Source: Terriglobia bacterium (GTDB taxonomy: Bacteria > Acidobacteriota > Terriglobia > Bryobacterales > Bryobacteraceae). From it: a stretch of DNA of 52,158 nt. Both the position numbers and the translations under genes were made by a program. The notes below the pieces were generated by a model. It was not told the DNA's origin. It saw only the letters and a list, made by a program, of their open reading frames with translations, and did no database searches. Where the stretch lies: contig JAIQEX010000033.1 of the NCBI GenBank assembly GCA_020073615.1, forward strand, positions 1-52,158. The letters run 5' to 3'. This document shows, in pieces, positions 36,360-45,123 of this stretch (its first letter is position 1; each line of letters begins with the position of its first letter).

Positions 36360-38021
36360 AGGCCGCGTCACCGCGCCTTCCGACGCCGAAGAGACCAGCG
36401 CGCAGTACTTGGCGAAGACGCCGGCCGTGTAGCGCGGCGCGGGCGCCTGCCACCGCGCCAGGCGGCGGCCCAACTCCTGCGCATCGATCTCGATGTCGAT
36501 CGTGCCGCGCCCGGCGTCGATGGTGATGGCGTCGCCTTCCGCCACCGCGGCGATGGGCCCGCCGTTGGCGGCCTCGGGCGCAACGTGCGCGATCATGAAC
36601 CCGTGCGTAGCGCCGCTGAATCGGCCGTCGGTCACCAGCGCCACCGTGTCCGAGAGGCCCGCACCCACAATCGCCCCGGTCACTCCCAGCATTTCGCGCA
36701 TGCCCGGCCCGCCGCGCGGACCTTCGTAGCGAATGATCACCACATCGCCCGCTTTGATGTTGCCGTGCGTGACCGCCTGCATGGCGTCCTCTTCGCGCTC
36801 GAAGACGCGCGCCGGTCCGCGGTGCACCTTCTTATCGTGGCCTGATAGTTTGATCACGCAGCCTTCGGGCGCCAGGCTCCCGCGCAGTATGGCGATCCCT
36901 CCGCGCGGCTTGAGCGCCTGCGCGAGCGGCCGGATCACTTCCTGCCCTGGCGTCTCCACCGCGTCCGCCGCCTCTTCGGCGAACGTGCGGCCGGTGACCG
37001 TGAGCGCCCGGCCGTCCACCAGCTTGCCCTCCAGCAGGCGCTGCGCGATCACCCCTATGCCGCCCGCCTTATCCACGTCCGCGGCCATAAACCGTCCGCT
37101 GGGCTTGAGATCCACGAACACCGGCGTGCGCGCTTCGATGCCGTCGAAATCGTCGATCGAAAGCGGCACCTCGGCCTCGCGCGCCATGGCCAGCAGGTGC
37201 AGCACCGCGTTGGTCGAACCGCCCGTGGCGGCCACCCCGGCAATGGCGTTGTCGAACGCCGCCCGCGTGCACACGTCGCGCGCCCGCAGGTTGTTCCGCA
37301 CGGCATCCATAACGATGCGCCCGCAGCGCCGCGCCACCTCGTCCTTGCGCGCGTCCACCTGCGGAACCGCGGCCGTGCCCATGGGCGCGAGGCCGATCAG
37401 CTCCATCACCGTGGCCATGGTGTTGGCCGTAAACTGCCCGCCGCACGCGCCCGCGCCGGGGCACGCATGGTCCTCGATTTCGCGCAGTTCCTGGTCGGTC
37501 ATGCGCCCCGCGGCGTTCGCGCCCACCGCCTCGAACACATCCTGAATGCTGATGTCGCGCCCGTTGTGCCTGCCGGGCAGAATCGACCCGCCGTAGAGAA
37601 TCACGCCGGGAATGTTGAGCCGCAGCATGGCCATGGCCGCGCCGGGGATGGTTTTATCGCAGGCCACCAGCGCCACCACGCCGTCGAACATGTGCCCCCG
37701 CACCAGCAGCTCGATGGAATCGGCGATCACCTCGCGGCTCACCAGCGACGTCTTCATGCCCTCCGTGCCCATGGTGACGCCGTCCGAAATGGCAATGGTA
37801 TTGAACTCCATGGGCGTGCCGCCCGCCGCGCGGATGCCTTCCTTCACTTTCACTGCCAGCTCGCGCAGGTTGTAATTGCACGGCATGGTTTCGATCCACG
37901 TATTGGCCACGCCGATGATGGGCTTCACCAGATCGGCGTCGGTGAACCCGATGCCCTTCAGCATGGCGCGCGCCGGCGCGCGGTCCCGTCCCTGGGTGAT
38001 GGTGTGGCTCTGCAGTTTCAT
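36348..38021 (-). CDS. ilvD: Dihydroxy-acid dehydratase
   Basis: IlvD dehydrates 2,3-dihydroxy acids to 2-keto acids in branched-chain amino acid synthesis and carries an Fe-S cluster. The 557-residue protein shows cysteine motifs [27 protein letters not shown] and [18 protein letters not shown], and ends with the swivel domain ([25 protein letters not shown] in part). ATG 38021 ([20 protein letters not shown]) is chosen over 38099 as the usual family start. No other ilv gene is nearby. Confidence 0.97.
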   Translation of the reverse strand: MKLQSHTITQGRDRAPARAMLKGIGFTDADLVKPIIGVANTWIETMPCNYNLRELAVKVKEGIRAAGGTPMEFNTIAISDGVTMGTEGMKTSLVSREVIADSIELLVRGHMFDGVVALVACDKTIPGAAMAMLRLNIPGVILYGGSILPGRHNGRDISIQDVFEAVGANAAGRMTDQELREIEDHACPGAGACGGQFTANTMATVMELIGLAPMGTAAVPQVDARKDEVARRCGRIVMDAVRNNLRARDVCTRAAFDNAIAGVAATGGSTNAVLHLLAMAREAEVPLSIDDFDGIEARTPVFVDLKPSGRFMAADVDKAGGIGVIAQRLLEGKLVDGRALTVTGRTFAEEAADAVETPGQEVIRPLAQALKPRGGIAILRGSLAPEGCVIKLSGHDKKVHRGPARVFEREEDAMQAVTHGNIKAGDVVIIRYEGPRGGPGMREMLGVTGAIVGAGLSDTVALVTDGRFSGATHGFMIAHVAPEAANGGPIAAVAEGDAITIDAGRGTIDIEIDAQELGRRLARWQAPAPRYTAGVFAKYCALVSSASEGAVTRPSQN

Positions 38022-38115
38022 AGCTGAGACCAGTGTAGCCCCAGCACCGGCCAACGGCGCTTTTCGAAAAACCGTGCGCCAATGTGAAACCTGATGCAAT
38101 TTAGCCCGAATATAT

Positions 38116-38871
38116 GTGAACCGAGGACTCCCGATGGAAAACGAGCCAGCAAACGAGAGATGGATTCATCAACGGGTATGGCTCCGTTGGACTCGATTGT
38201 GGTATGGACTCATCTTTCTCTGGGCTGCGGGGTTGGCGTTCAACTTAGGTTCCTGGAGATGGGCGCTTTGGCCCTTCCTATCATTTGCAGCGTTCCTCAT
38301 ACTCGGATCTTGGCTTCGGAGAATCGAGCCGAGAATCGGGGGGACGCTGGCCTTCTTTCTTGGATTGCTCTTGCTTGCGCACAATGTCGTTGGCACTTGG
38401 TGGCCCTTCTTTGTTACGCGCTTTCCCTACATAGCTCAAGGAATTGCTCGCTGGCAGGGGAGGGCGGATATCGTTATTGGCGTGAACCTCGCGTGCGATA
38501 CTGCTCTGCAGCAATCGCTGGGTCAGTACGCATTGGCTTCGCAAGACGCCGACGCAGCGAACTTGAAGGCGGAATTTGATGCGCTCATAGCCGCGAGACA
38601 GATGGGTCGCTATGGCGCTGCGGAAGAGTCACGTGAAAGAGGACTCCTGCAGCGATACCAACAACTGATTCAACGCTCGGCCAATCTGAGGCACATGATT
38701 TCCGAATCAGGGTGTACCATAGACGGTTTTTCGCCCATACCGCCACTATTTGGCAACAACCAACCGAGGGCCCCGGGGTCAGCCGCTGCCGACAACTCCA
38801 AGCCACCAACCCCAAGAGTAGACGCAAAGAGAGTGCGGATCAAGAGTTCCGATCCCTGCTTAATCCGGTGA
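38116..38871 (+). CDS. Membrane protein of unknown function with long soluble C-terminus
   Basis: The 251-residue product has about three to four hydrophobic segments between residues 25 and 105 ([51 protein letters not shown]). A helical soluble part follows ([20 protein letters not shown]) and the end is Pro-rich. Met7 (38134) is another start. Its stop overlaps a GTG that opens the next frame. The whole of 38116-39324 may be a single gene broken by frameshifts, or a membrane protein plus a coupled partner. Base use is less GC-rich than its neighbours. Confidence 0.55.
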   Translation: MNRGLPMENEPANERWIHQRVWLRWTRLWYGLIFLWAAGLAFNLGSWRWALWPFLSFAAFLILGSWLRRIEPRIGGTLAFFLGLLLLAHNVVGTWWPFFVTRFPYIAQGIARWQGRADIVIGVNLACDTALQQSLGQYALASQDADAANLKAEFDALIAARQMGRYGAAEESRERGLLQRYQQLIQRSANLRHMISESGCTIDGFSPIPPLFGNNQPRAPGSAAADNSKPPTPRVDAKRVRIKSSDPCLIR

Positions 38872-39324
38872 GGTTGAAGTCCGGCGAACGGAATATTGCC
38901 GTCGTGGTTGAGACGCCCTACTCGGCGGCAGGAATTGTGCCTGACCAAGCCCTCTATGGACATCTCAAACCGGGGCAGGCCCGCCTAATCACGGATCTCT
39001 TTAAGCACGACCTGATAACACACGGTTACTTCAACGACATGTACCATGGCGACAAGGAACTCGTCGGAGTCGCTCTGGACGCCTCTCACGTTGATTATTT
39101 AATCCGATTTAATCCTGGGGCGGTTGAGCTCCCCTTTTCGTAGCGGGCCTCAAATCGATCAGGATCTCGTTTCGTGTGAGCTCACACTGAGCTACAAGGT
39201 TTTTGACCATGCCGGAGACATCATTAGCAGCGATAGTTTCCGGGTGGCGGGCCCCGGATTCTCGGAGAGCACAGCGATTGAGCGCGCAGTTGAATTGTTG
39301 GCTAATCAGTTTTCTGTTAATTAA
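38868..39324 (+). pseudogene. Frameshifted lipoprotein-like domain
   Basis: Two frames join to make one sensible domain. The first (38868-39143) reads ERNIAVVVETPYSAAGIVPD, QALYGHLKPGQARLITDLFK and ELVGVALDASHVDYLIRFN. The second (39124-39324) continues IDQDLVSCELTLSYKVFDHA, GDIISSDSFRVAGPGFSEST and AIERAVELLANQF. Position and content suggest a one-base frameshift at about 39110-39140. The pattern of alternating strands then helix resembles periplasmic CsgG-type or lipoprotein domains. It could be a decayed gene or a sequencing error. Confidence 0.5.
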
Positions 39325-39375
39325 TTAACGCCAATGAAACCAGGTGAGGCCGGCGCCCTCGTCGGCCTCCGGCCG

Positions 39376-39416
39376 AAAAGCCGGCCAGGGGGCCGGCTGC
39401 GGACCAGGGGGTCCGC
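39376..39416 (+). repeat. REP-like double hairpin, copy 2
   Basis: Hairpin one is GCCGGCC-AGGG-GGCCGGC (39380-39397), part of a 30-bp block identical to 33282-33311. Hairpin two, GCGGACC-AGGG-GGTCCGC (39399-39416), has the same AGGG loop. It lies at the 3' side of the receptor gene that ends at 39426 and could also stop transcription. Confidence 0.7.
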
Positions 39417-39425
39417 CCCACAATT

Positions 39426-42400
39426 TTAGAAACTGAAACGGATCGACATGTCGACGCGGCGGTTGTTGGCCGATGAGCCGCCGCCCGGGCCTCCGCCGGG
39501 ACCGCCGCCGAAGCCGGTATTTACGCCCCGCGGCTCCAGGAAATAGGGGGAAGAGATCACGCCCACGTAATTCGATGGATTGAAGTGGTTCAGGATATTG
39601 ACGAACATCACCGAGAGCGTGACGCTGTAGCGGCGCTCCGCACCGCCGCCCGTGTCGCCCATGATGCCGCCGCGGCCTCCTCCTGCCGGACCCATGCGCA
39701 TGCCGCCGCCGCCGGGGCCGCCGCGCGGTCCACCATCGCCGCCAAAACCGCGGCCGCCACCTCCGCCGCCACCCGGCGTCATGGCGCTGCCCCGCGCGCG
39801 GGACGCTCCGAAGCCGAAGGTGCGGCCCACGCGCAGGTTCGCCGATACCATTCCGGCGCCGGTCAGAAAGTCGCGCGGCACCAGGTCCACATTCTGGCCG
39901 GGAAGGTAGCTGATGAAATCGCCCAGAGGCGTGGGCACCAGGGTCTGCCCCGGCAACAGAGGACCGGCGGCGAAAGCCGGACGGGCGTTGTGTTCCGTGT
40001 TGCCGAAAATGTCGCGGCCGAGCGTGACATCGTAGGGAGCGCCGGACTGCAAGGTGAGAAATGGATTGAGGCGCAGGCCGAGCGGCGCCGCGATCGAGCC
40101 GACGAGGAAGAAGCGGTGACGCCGGTCGAGCGGCGAGCGTCCCCAGTCCTGCACGAAATCGTAAGGATTGGTGGGCGTCCCCGGCAGATCGTTGGCGTAA
40201 TTCAGGGTGTAGTTGGCTTGTAGGGAAATATTCTTGTTGAACCGCGTGTTCAGGTTGACCATCATGAGGTCCTGCTTCATGCGGCCGCCCGACTCATCCA
40301 GGAACAGGTTGCCGGCATCGCCGAACGGCCGCACGCCGGTATTGGGCCCGGTGAACGTGCCCGGCAGCGGAGTGTTGATGGGCACGGTCTGCGGCGCGTG
40401 CAGGGCGCGCGTGTTGGTGAAGGTGACGGCGGCGGTGGTGCTGCGCGGCAACTGGCGCTCCACGCCGATGGCGCTCTGCATCAGGTATTCCGAGCGCAGA
40501 TTGGGGTCCACGCGGAAGATGCTGTTCTGCGATGCGGTGAGCGCCGCAAGCGGCGGCGTGTTGGGGAAGAAGTCCGGGTTCTGGACCGTGAACGACACCT
40601 GGTTGACGCCGTTGAGGCGGAGAGCATTTAGGAAAAGACTCTCATTGATGCGGTCGTAGAAAAAGCCGAAGCCGCCGCGGATGACGGTCTTCTGCCGCCC
40701 GTTGCGCGCGGTGCCGGGAGCCCAGGCGAAACCAATGCGCGGCGCGAAGTCCCGGTGGTCGGCGACGTTGGTCTGGATCTCGTAGCGCAGCCCCACGCTC
40801 ACCGTGAGATTGGGCTTCACGCGCCAATCGTCCTGGATGAAGGGCGCGGCGTCGTACTGCACGATGCTGGCGTAGGGATTGCCGGCCGAAATGCTGAATT
40901 GCGAAGCGCCGCCGCCCAGTGCGCGCACCTGCGCCGCCGTATCGCCCAGCCCCTGAAACAGGAGGGTGCGGCGGTACTGCTCGAGCGAGGTGAGCGGCGC
41001 GGTCTGGATCTGCCCGGTCGCGGGATCCGTCACCGGCTGGTTGTTGGCGTCCAGCAGCGGGCCCACGCTGCCCAGAAAGGAGAACGTGCCGCCGAATCCC
41101 GACGGGCTGTTGGCGCGGTCGCTCTCGCGGCGCAGGCGCACGCCGAGGCGAATGGTATGGGTGCCGTGCGCGATGGAGGTGTAGTTCTGCAGTTCATAAT
41201 GCACGCGCGTGTCGAACGCGTTGCCCACCTGGTTACCGCCGGCGTCGAAAGACTGGCTCACGTCGATGGTTGGGAACTCGTTGCCCGACATGGCGGTGTG
41301 GTTGCGCGTGAACTGGAAGCGGGTTTCGTTCACGGTCCGGGGGTTGAGAACCGCCGTCTCGGTAAGCATCAGGTTCTGGTTGTTGCCGGCCTGGTTGTAG
41401 GCCGATTGCGACAACGGCGGCGGCAGATTGAAGCCGCCGACTCCCAGGTTGTCGCGCTCCGTGGTGCCGTACTCGAAGCGGGCGATCAGCGTGTGGTTGG
41501 TGCTCAACTGGTAATCCACGCGCGGCGCGATGGTCATGCGCATGTTGGGCGTGACGACGGCCTGGTTGAAGGTGGTAACGGCCAGCGACCGGGGGTCGAG
41601 AAACGTGGCCAGCACTTCGGCGTTATCGGTGATGTCCCGCCGGTTGAAGTCGAAGAAGAAGGAGGACCGTTTATTGATGGGGCCACCCAGGTTGGCGCTG
41701 TACATGCGGCTGGAGAAATCCGGTTTGTTGTCGACGAAAGGGTTGCGCGAGTTGAACACCGCGTTGCTGTCGTTCAGGCCCAGGGTGCCGCGGTAGCGGT
41801 CGCTGCCCGGCTTGGTGAGGATTTCGATGCGCCCGAAGCCCAGCCGGTCGAACTCCGCCGAGAAGGGATTCTGGTTGATGCGGATCTCGCGGATGGATTC
41901 CTTGGGCGGCAGTTGGCCGCCACTGAAGCCGTCGATGTAGAGGGAGCCGCCGTTCGGTCCGGCGCCGGGGCCGGCCAGGGCCTGCAGCGCGTCGGCCAGG
42001 TCGTCGGGATCGTCGGGCAGGGCCGCCAGGTCGTCGCCCTTGATCACCAGCGCGGTGGCGTTGTTATCCGGCTCCACGCTGATCGCCGGCCCGGCTTCGC
42101 CCTTCACGGTGACTTCCTGTTTTTCGGCGGTGATGGCCATCTGGATGGGAAGCTGGACGGTGGCCCCCGCGTTGACGGTCACCGGTTTTTCCACGGCGGT
42201 GAACCCCGGAAACGCCGCCTTGACGGTGTAGTCGCCCGGCGCCAGGCCGGCAAACGTGTAACTGCCGTCGCCCTGTGTGCGCGCGGCCTTCTGCACGCCG
42301 TTGCCCGCCAGCGTCACGGCGGCGCCGGGAATGATGGCGCCCGAGTCGTCCGTGAGCGTGCCCTTCAGGGTTCCGCTAGTCTGCTGGGCCGCCGCGGGGA

Positions 42401-42455
42401 ACGACACCGCCGCTGCTGCCACAAACAACAAAAACATTCTCCTCAAATCGAACAT
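39426..42455 (-). CDS. TonB-dependent receptor-like protein with carboxypeptidase-regulatory domain and Gly-rich insert
   Basis: The 1009-residue protein has a signal peptide (residues 1-23), a CarboxypepD_reg domain (GTLKGTLTDDSGAIIPGAAV, then GDGSYTFAGLAPGDYTVKA), a plug (KESIREIRINQNPFSAEFD) and a beta-barrel ending VDMSIRFSF. An unusual Gly/Arg-rich insert of about 60 residues (for example MTPGGGGGGGRGFGGDGGPR) lies between the last barrel strands, near residues 880-935, with a second GGGPGGGPGGG tract near the end. GAGGGG precedes ATG 42455. It is 43 bp after the DUF5666-like gene, which has a similar tract. Confidence 0.9.
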   Translation of the reverse strand: MFDLRRMFLLFVAAAAVSFPAAAQQTSGTLKGTLTDDSGAIIPGAAVTLAGNGVQKAARTQGDGSYTFAGLAPGDYTVKAAFPGFTAVEKPVTVNAGATVQLPIQMAITAEKQEVTVKGEAGPAISVEPDNNATALVIKGDDLAALPDDPDDLADALQALAGPGAGPNGGSLYIDGFSGGQLPPKESIREIRINQNPFSAEFDRLGFGRIEILTKPGSDRYRGTLGLNDSNAVFNSRNPFVDNKPDFSSRMYSANLGGPINKRSSFFFDFNRRDITDNAEVLATFLDPRSLAVTTFNQAVVTPNMRMTIAPRVDYQLSTNHTLIARFEYGTTERDNLGVGGFNLPPPLSQSAYNQAGNNQNLMLTETAVLNPRTVNETRFQFTRNHTAMSGNEFPTIDVSQSFDAGGNQVGNAFDTRVHYELQNYTSIAHGTHTIRLGVRLRRESDRANSPSGFGGTFSFLGSVGPLLDANNQPVTDPATGQIQTAPLTSLEQYRRTLLFQGLGDTAAQVRALGGGASQFSISAGNPYASIVQYDAAPFIQDDWRVKPNLTVSVGLRYEIQTNVADHRDFAPRIGFAWAPGTARNGRQKTVIRGGFGFFYDRINESLFLNALRLNGVNQVSFTVQNPDFFPNTPPLAALTASQNSIFRVDPNLRSEYLMQSAIGVERQLPRSTTAAVTFTNTRALHAPQTVPINTPLPGTFTGPNTGVRPFGDAGNLFLDESGGRMKQDLMMVNLNTRFNKNISLQANYTLNYANDLPGTPTNPYDFVQDWGRSPLDRRHRFFLVGSIAAPLGLRLNPFLTLQSGAPYDVTLGRDIFGNTEHNARPAFAAGPLLPGQTLVPTPLGDFISYLPGQNVDLVPRDFLTGAGMVSANLRVGRTFGFGASRARGSAMTPGGGGGGGRGFGGDGGPRGGPGGGGMRMGPAGGGRGGIMGDTGGGAERRYSVTLSVMFVNILNHFNPSNYVGVISSPYFLEPRGVNTGFGGGPGGGPGGGSSANNRRVDMSIRFSF

Positions 42456-42498
42456 GGTCCCCTCATTGATTGTTTTTCCACGAGTGAATGCAAAATGA

Positions 42499-43686
42499 CT
42501 ATTGACCGTCGCCCGGACCGCCGCCGCCCAGGTTCCACCCGCTCATGATGTCGCGCGTGGCGTTGGGCGATGCCGTCAGCAGCGGCTCCACTCCCGCCAG
42601 AAGAGTGATCACGGTGACCCGCGTGGGGTCGCTGCCCATGGTGGTGGAGATCATGACGGCATCGTGAGGCTTCAATTCGCCCAGCGGCATGGGCGGCAGG
42701 CGGTCCAGGAGCTGGCCGATATCACCGCCGCCCGCGCCGCGGCCCGGCGCGCCCGCACCGGGGCGGTTCATCGCGCCCGGCGGGGCGTCGGAAGCGCCGC
42801 CGCCGCGCGCCGCTCCGCGTCCATCCGGACCGCCCTGGGCGGCATCTCCGGGACCGCGGCCGCGCCCGGCGCCGTACCTCCGCGCCAGCATGGCGGCCAT
42901 CTGCGGCTCCAGTTTCCTCATGGCCGAATCGGTATTCACGCGGATGGTCAGCGGCTTCTTGGTCGCCAGGTCGGTGACCCGCAGTTCGCCCGTGGCCGCA
43001 TCGACGGAGATAATCGTGGCCGCGATCTGGCGGAACGTGCCGAACAGGATCTTCTCCGCCTTGACGGCGGAACCGTCTTCGCTCTTGTTGCCCAATGCGC
43101 GGACCTGGTCGCCAATCTTGATCTCTCCGAAAGAGCTCGGCTTGGCATCGCTGAACTTCGCCGAATCCGGAGAGTAGCGGTGGTACGCGGTCTTGTCCGA
43201 GGGTTCAACGGTAACGGTCTTCTGGCCGGCCTTCAAGGTGACGGTCCGGGCGGCAGGGTCGAGCGCGGTCACCGTACCGGTGACGCCCCGCTTCTGCCAG
43301 TCCTCCTGCTCGGTCTTGGCCACCTGCGCGAGATCCGCCTTGGTGCGGACTACCAGGGAAGTGGCCTCGATCGTCTTCTGATCGGCGGGCCCGCGGTGGA
43401 TAGCCACCACGCGGTCCCCCGCGCCGAGATCGGACAGGGCCATCCTGGTGCCTTTGTGCATGTCCGTTTCCCCCGGTGCGATATGTACCATGAGGGTTTT
43501 CGCGGTGGTGTTGACGACGACCGTCTCGCCCGCGTCGGTCTTCAAGGACACCTGGTTGCCCGCCACATCGACGGCGGTGACCGTGCCGGCTATCTGGCTG
43601 CGCGGGGCGGCCGGCTGGGTTTGCGCCCAGGCGCCGCTCCCGATCGGTATCAGAACAGACAAAATTATGATGCCGGACGGCTTCAT
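42499..43686 (-). CDS. Exported DUF5666-like repeat protein with Gly/Arg-rich linker
   Basis: The 395-residue product has a signal peptide (residues about 1-22) and several beta modules with IAGTVTAVDVAGNQVSLKTD, VTGTVTALDPAARTVTLKAG and ATIISVDAATGELRVTDLAT, the DUF5666-type repeat (small OB-like barrel). A low-complexity stretch at about 268-320 (GRGRGPGDAAQGGPDGRG and similar) precedes the last domain. ATG 43686 is preferred to 43692 because AGGGG lies seven bases before it. It is the first gene of a two-gene operon with the TonB receptor. Function is unknown. Confidence 0.75.
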   Translation of the reverse strand: MKPSGIIILSVLIPIGSGAWAQTQPAAPRSQIAGTVTAVDVAGNQVSLKTDAGETVVVNTTAKTLMVHIAPGETDMHKGTRMALSDLGAGDRVVAIHRGPADQKTIEATSLVVRTKADLAQVAKTEQEDWQKRGVTGTVTALDPAARTVTLKAGQKTVTVEPSDKTAYHRYSPDSAKFSDAKPSSFGEIKIGDQVRALGNKSEDGSAVKAEKILFGTFRQIAATIISVDAATGELRVTDLATKKPLTIRVNTDSAMRKLEPQMAAMLARRYGAGRGRGPGDAAQGGPDGRGAARGGGASDAPPGAMNRPGAGAPGRGAGGGDIGQLLDRLPPMPLGELKPHDAVMISTTMGSDPTRVTVITLLAGVEPLLTASPNATRDIMSGWNLGGGGPGDGQ

Positions 43687-43937
43687 CAGCATTCCCCTCG
43701 CGATAGGACTGTTGATTATCAGGGCGCGCTTTACGTGGAGGAGGTTACGCTTGTTGGGTGCGCGGAGGCAAGGTCATGGAAAAAAGTGTGGAGCGGCACG
43801 AAGCGGACGCGGCGCACAGGCAGGATGCCAAGGGTGGTGGGATTGGAGGGAGAATGCTGGAGGGATTACTGCCACTGGATGGCCGCGCAGGTCCACAACA
43901 CTACGCGGCTTGCCAGCGACATGCTTCCTGGAAACGA

Positions 43938-44108
43938 CTAGTTGGTCGTTCCGCCCTTTTTCTCTTCGTCCTTTTTCTTGGGGGCGGACTTTTTCTTGGT
44001 GGACTTCTTCTTGGTTTCTTTCTTCGGGGCTTCCTTCTCCTGCGCGAACACGGACACGCAGCCGAGAGACAGGGCCAGACCAAGCATCAGCGTCATCAGT
44101 TTCTTCAT
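43938..44108 (-). CDS. Small secreted Lys-rich protein
   Basis: The 56-residue product begins MKKLMTLMLGLALSLGCVSV, a signal peptide, and the mature part is almost wholly charged (KEAPKKETKKKSTKKKSAPK). GGAGAATCCGCA gives a fair ribosome site. Similar Lys/Ala/Pro peptides occur in soil bacteria and may bind nucleic acid or acidic polymers outside the cell. It is divergent from the HU-like gene. Confidence 0.6.
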   Translation of the reverse strand: MKKLMTLMLGLALSLGCVSVFAQEKEAPKKETKKKSTKKKSAPKKKDEEKKGGTTN

Positions 44109-44336
44109 TGCGGATTCTCCTTTGGATGGGTAGACGATATTTTTCGTCTGGGGCCATGATAGCGGACTGCACATGAAACATCCCTTAATCCGCAATTAAA
44201 ATCGGTTCATGTGGCGTTCACAACCGTCGCCGGCTTTTTTCGGTTCGAGGCGGCTTTTCGTTTCAATAACTTAGATGGGGATCGGGGCGTTTTTGGGGCG
44301 GCGGCGCCCGATCGCATTGCTACCGTGAAATTGGAG

Positions 44337-44543
44337 ATGAAAAAGCCGGATATTGCACGCCGAATGGCCCGGAAATCGGGCGTGAGCCATGCCGAGGCGG
44401 CCGACCGTCTGGACCGCATGGTGAGCCAGATCCTGGCGGATTTGCGCCAGGGCAAGGAGCCCCCGCTGCCGGGTCTGGGCAAATTCACGCACGGCCCGGA
44501 CGGGCAGGTGTCGTTTGAGCCCGAGGGGGGCAAACGTGACTGA
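44337..44543 (+). CDS. Mini-HU-like DNA-binding protein
   Basis: The 68-residue protein starts at ATG 44337 with TTGGAG before it. MKKPDIARRMARKSGVSHAE and ADRLDRMVSQILADL form the paired helices of HU/IHF, and LPGLGKFTHGPDGQVSFEPE the first strands. The long beta-arms and last helix of normal HU (about 90 residues) are absent. Its stop overlaps the GTG start of the TIR gene by 8 bp. Upstream in-frame sequence back to 44211 is not family-like. The two may form a complex. Confidence 0.75.
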   Translation: MKKPDIARRMARKSGVSHAEAADRLDRMVSQILADLRQGKEPPLPGLGKFTHGPDGQVSFEPEGGKRD

Positions 44544-45105
44544 GTCTTCCGTGGCCCAACAATTGGCGCAGATCGTGATCCGCGGTGTGGCCGCGGGCAA
44601 GACCGTGGAGATCGATGGATTGGGCTCGTTTATTCCCGATCCGTGGTGCGGCTTCCGCTTCGAGCCGTGCACTCCCCAGGTGTTCATCGCCTATGTGAAA
44701 GAGGACGCCGCATTCGCCGAGCGGCTGTACCAGGACCTCGAAGCGGCCGGGTTCAGCCCCTGGATGGACGTCCGCAAGCTGCTTCCGGGCCAGAACTGGC
44801 CGCGCGCCATCGAGGGCGCGATCGAGAACTCGGCGTTTTTTGCGCCCTGCTTCTCGCAACACTCGGTGAACAAGAAAGGCGGCTTTCAGGCGGAGATCCG
44901 CTACGCGCTCGATTGCGCCCGGCAGATTCCGCTGGACGAAATTTTCGTGGTCCCGCTACGCCTGGACGACTGCCGTGTCCCGCGAACCATCCAACGGGAG
45001 CTGCAGTACGTCGACCTGTTCCCCGACTGGCCACGCGGCCTGCGCCGCCTGGTGACGACAATGCGCCGGGAAGTCGAGCGCCGCACGATCCGCCGCACCG
45101 CCTGA
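44536..45105 (+). CDS. HU-TIR fusion protein, possible NADase effector
   Basis: The 189-residue protein starts at GTG 44536, preceded by GAGGGGGG. Residues 1-45 repeat the HU-like fold seen next door (SVAQQLAQIVIRGVAAGKTV, then EIDGLGSFIPD and FRFE). Residues 47-175 form a TIR domain: PQVFIAYVKEDAAFAERLYQ, GFSPWMDVRKLLPGQNW, AIEGAIENSAFFAPCFSQHS and GFQAEIRYALDCARQ. Glu120 in QAEIRYAL matches the catalytic Glu of NAD-cleaving TIRs. The neighbour encodes a mini-HU. Known TIR proteins either deplete NAD or make signalling nucleotides in antiphage defence. No Thoeris-type partner is adjacent. Confidence 0.78.
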   Translation: MTESSVAQQLAQIVIRGVAAGKTVEIDGLGSFIPDPWCGFRFEPCTPQVFIAYVKEDAAFAERLYQDLEAAGFSPWMDVRKLLPGQNWPRAIEGAIENSAFFAPCFSQHSVNKKGGFQAEIRYALDCARQIPLDEIFVVPLRLDDCRVPRTIQRELQYVDLFPDWPRGLRRLVTTMRREVERRTIRRTA

Positions 45106-45123
45106 AGCTTACTGCACGAAATC

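Noticed and set aside
40755-42548. 597-residue open frame on the plus strand
   Set aside because: Antisense shadow of the second TonB receptor.
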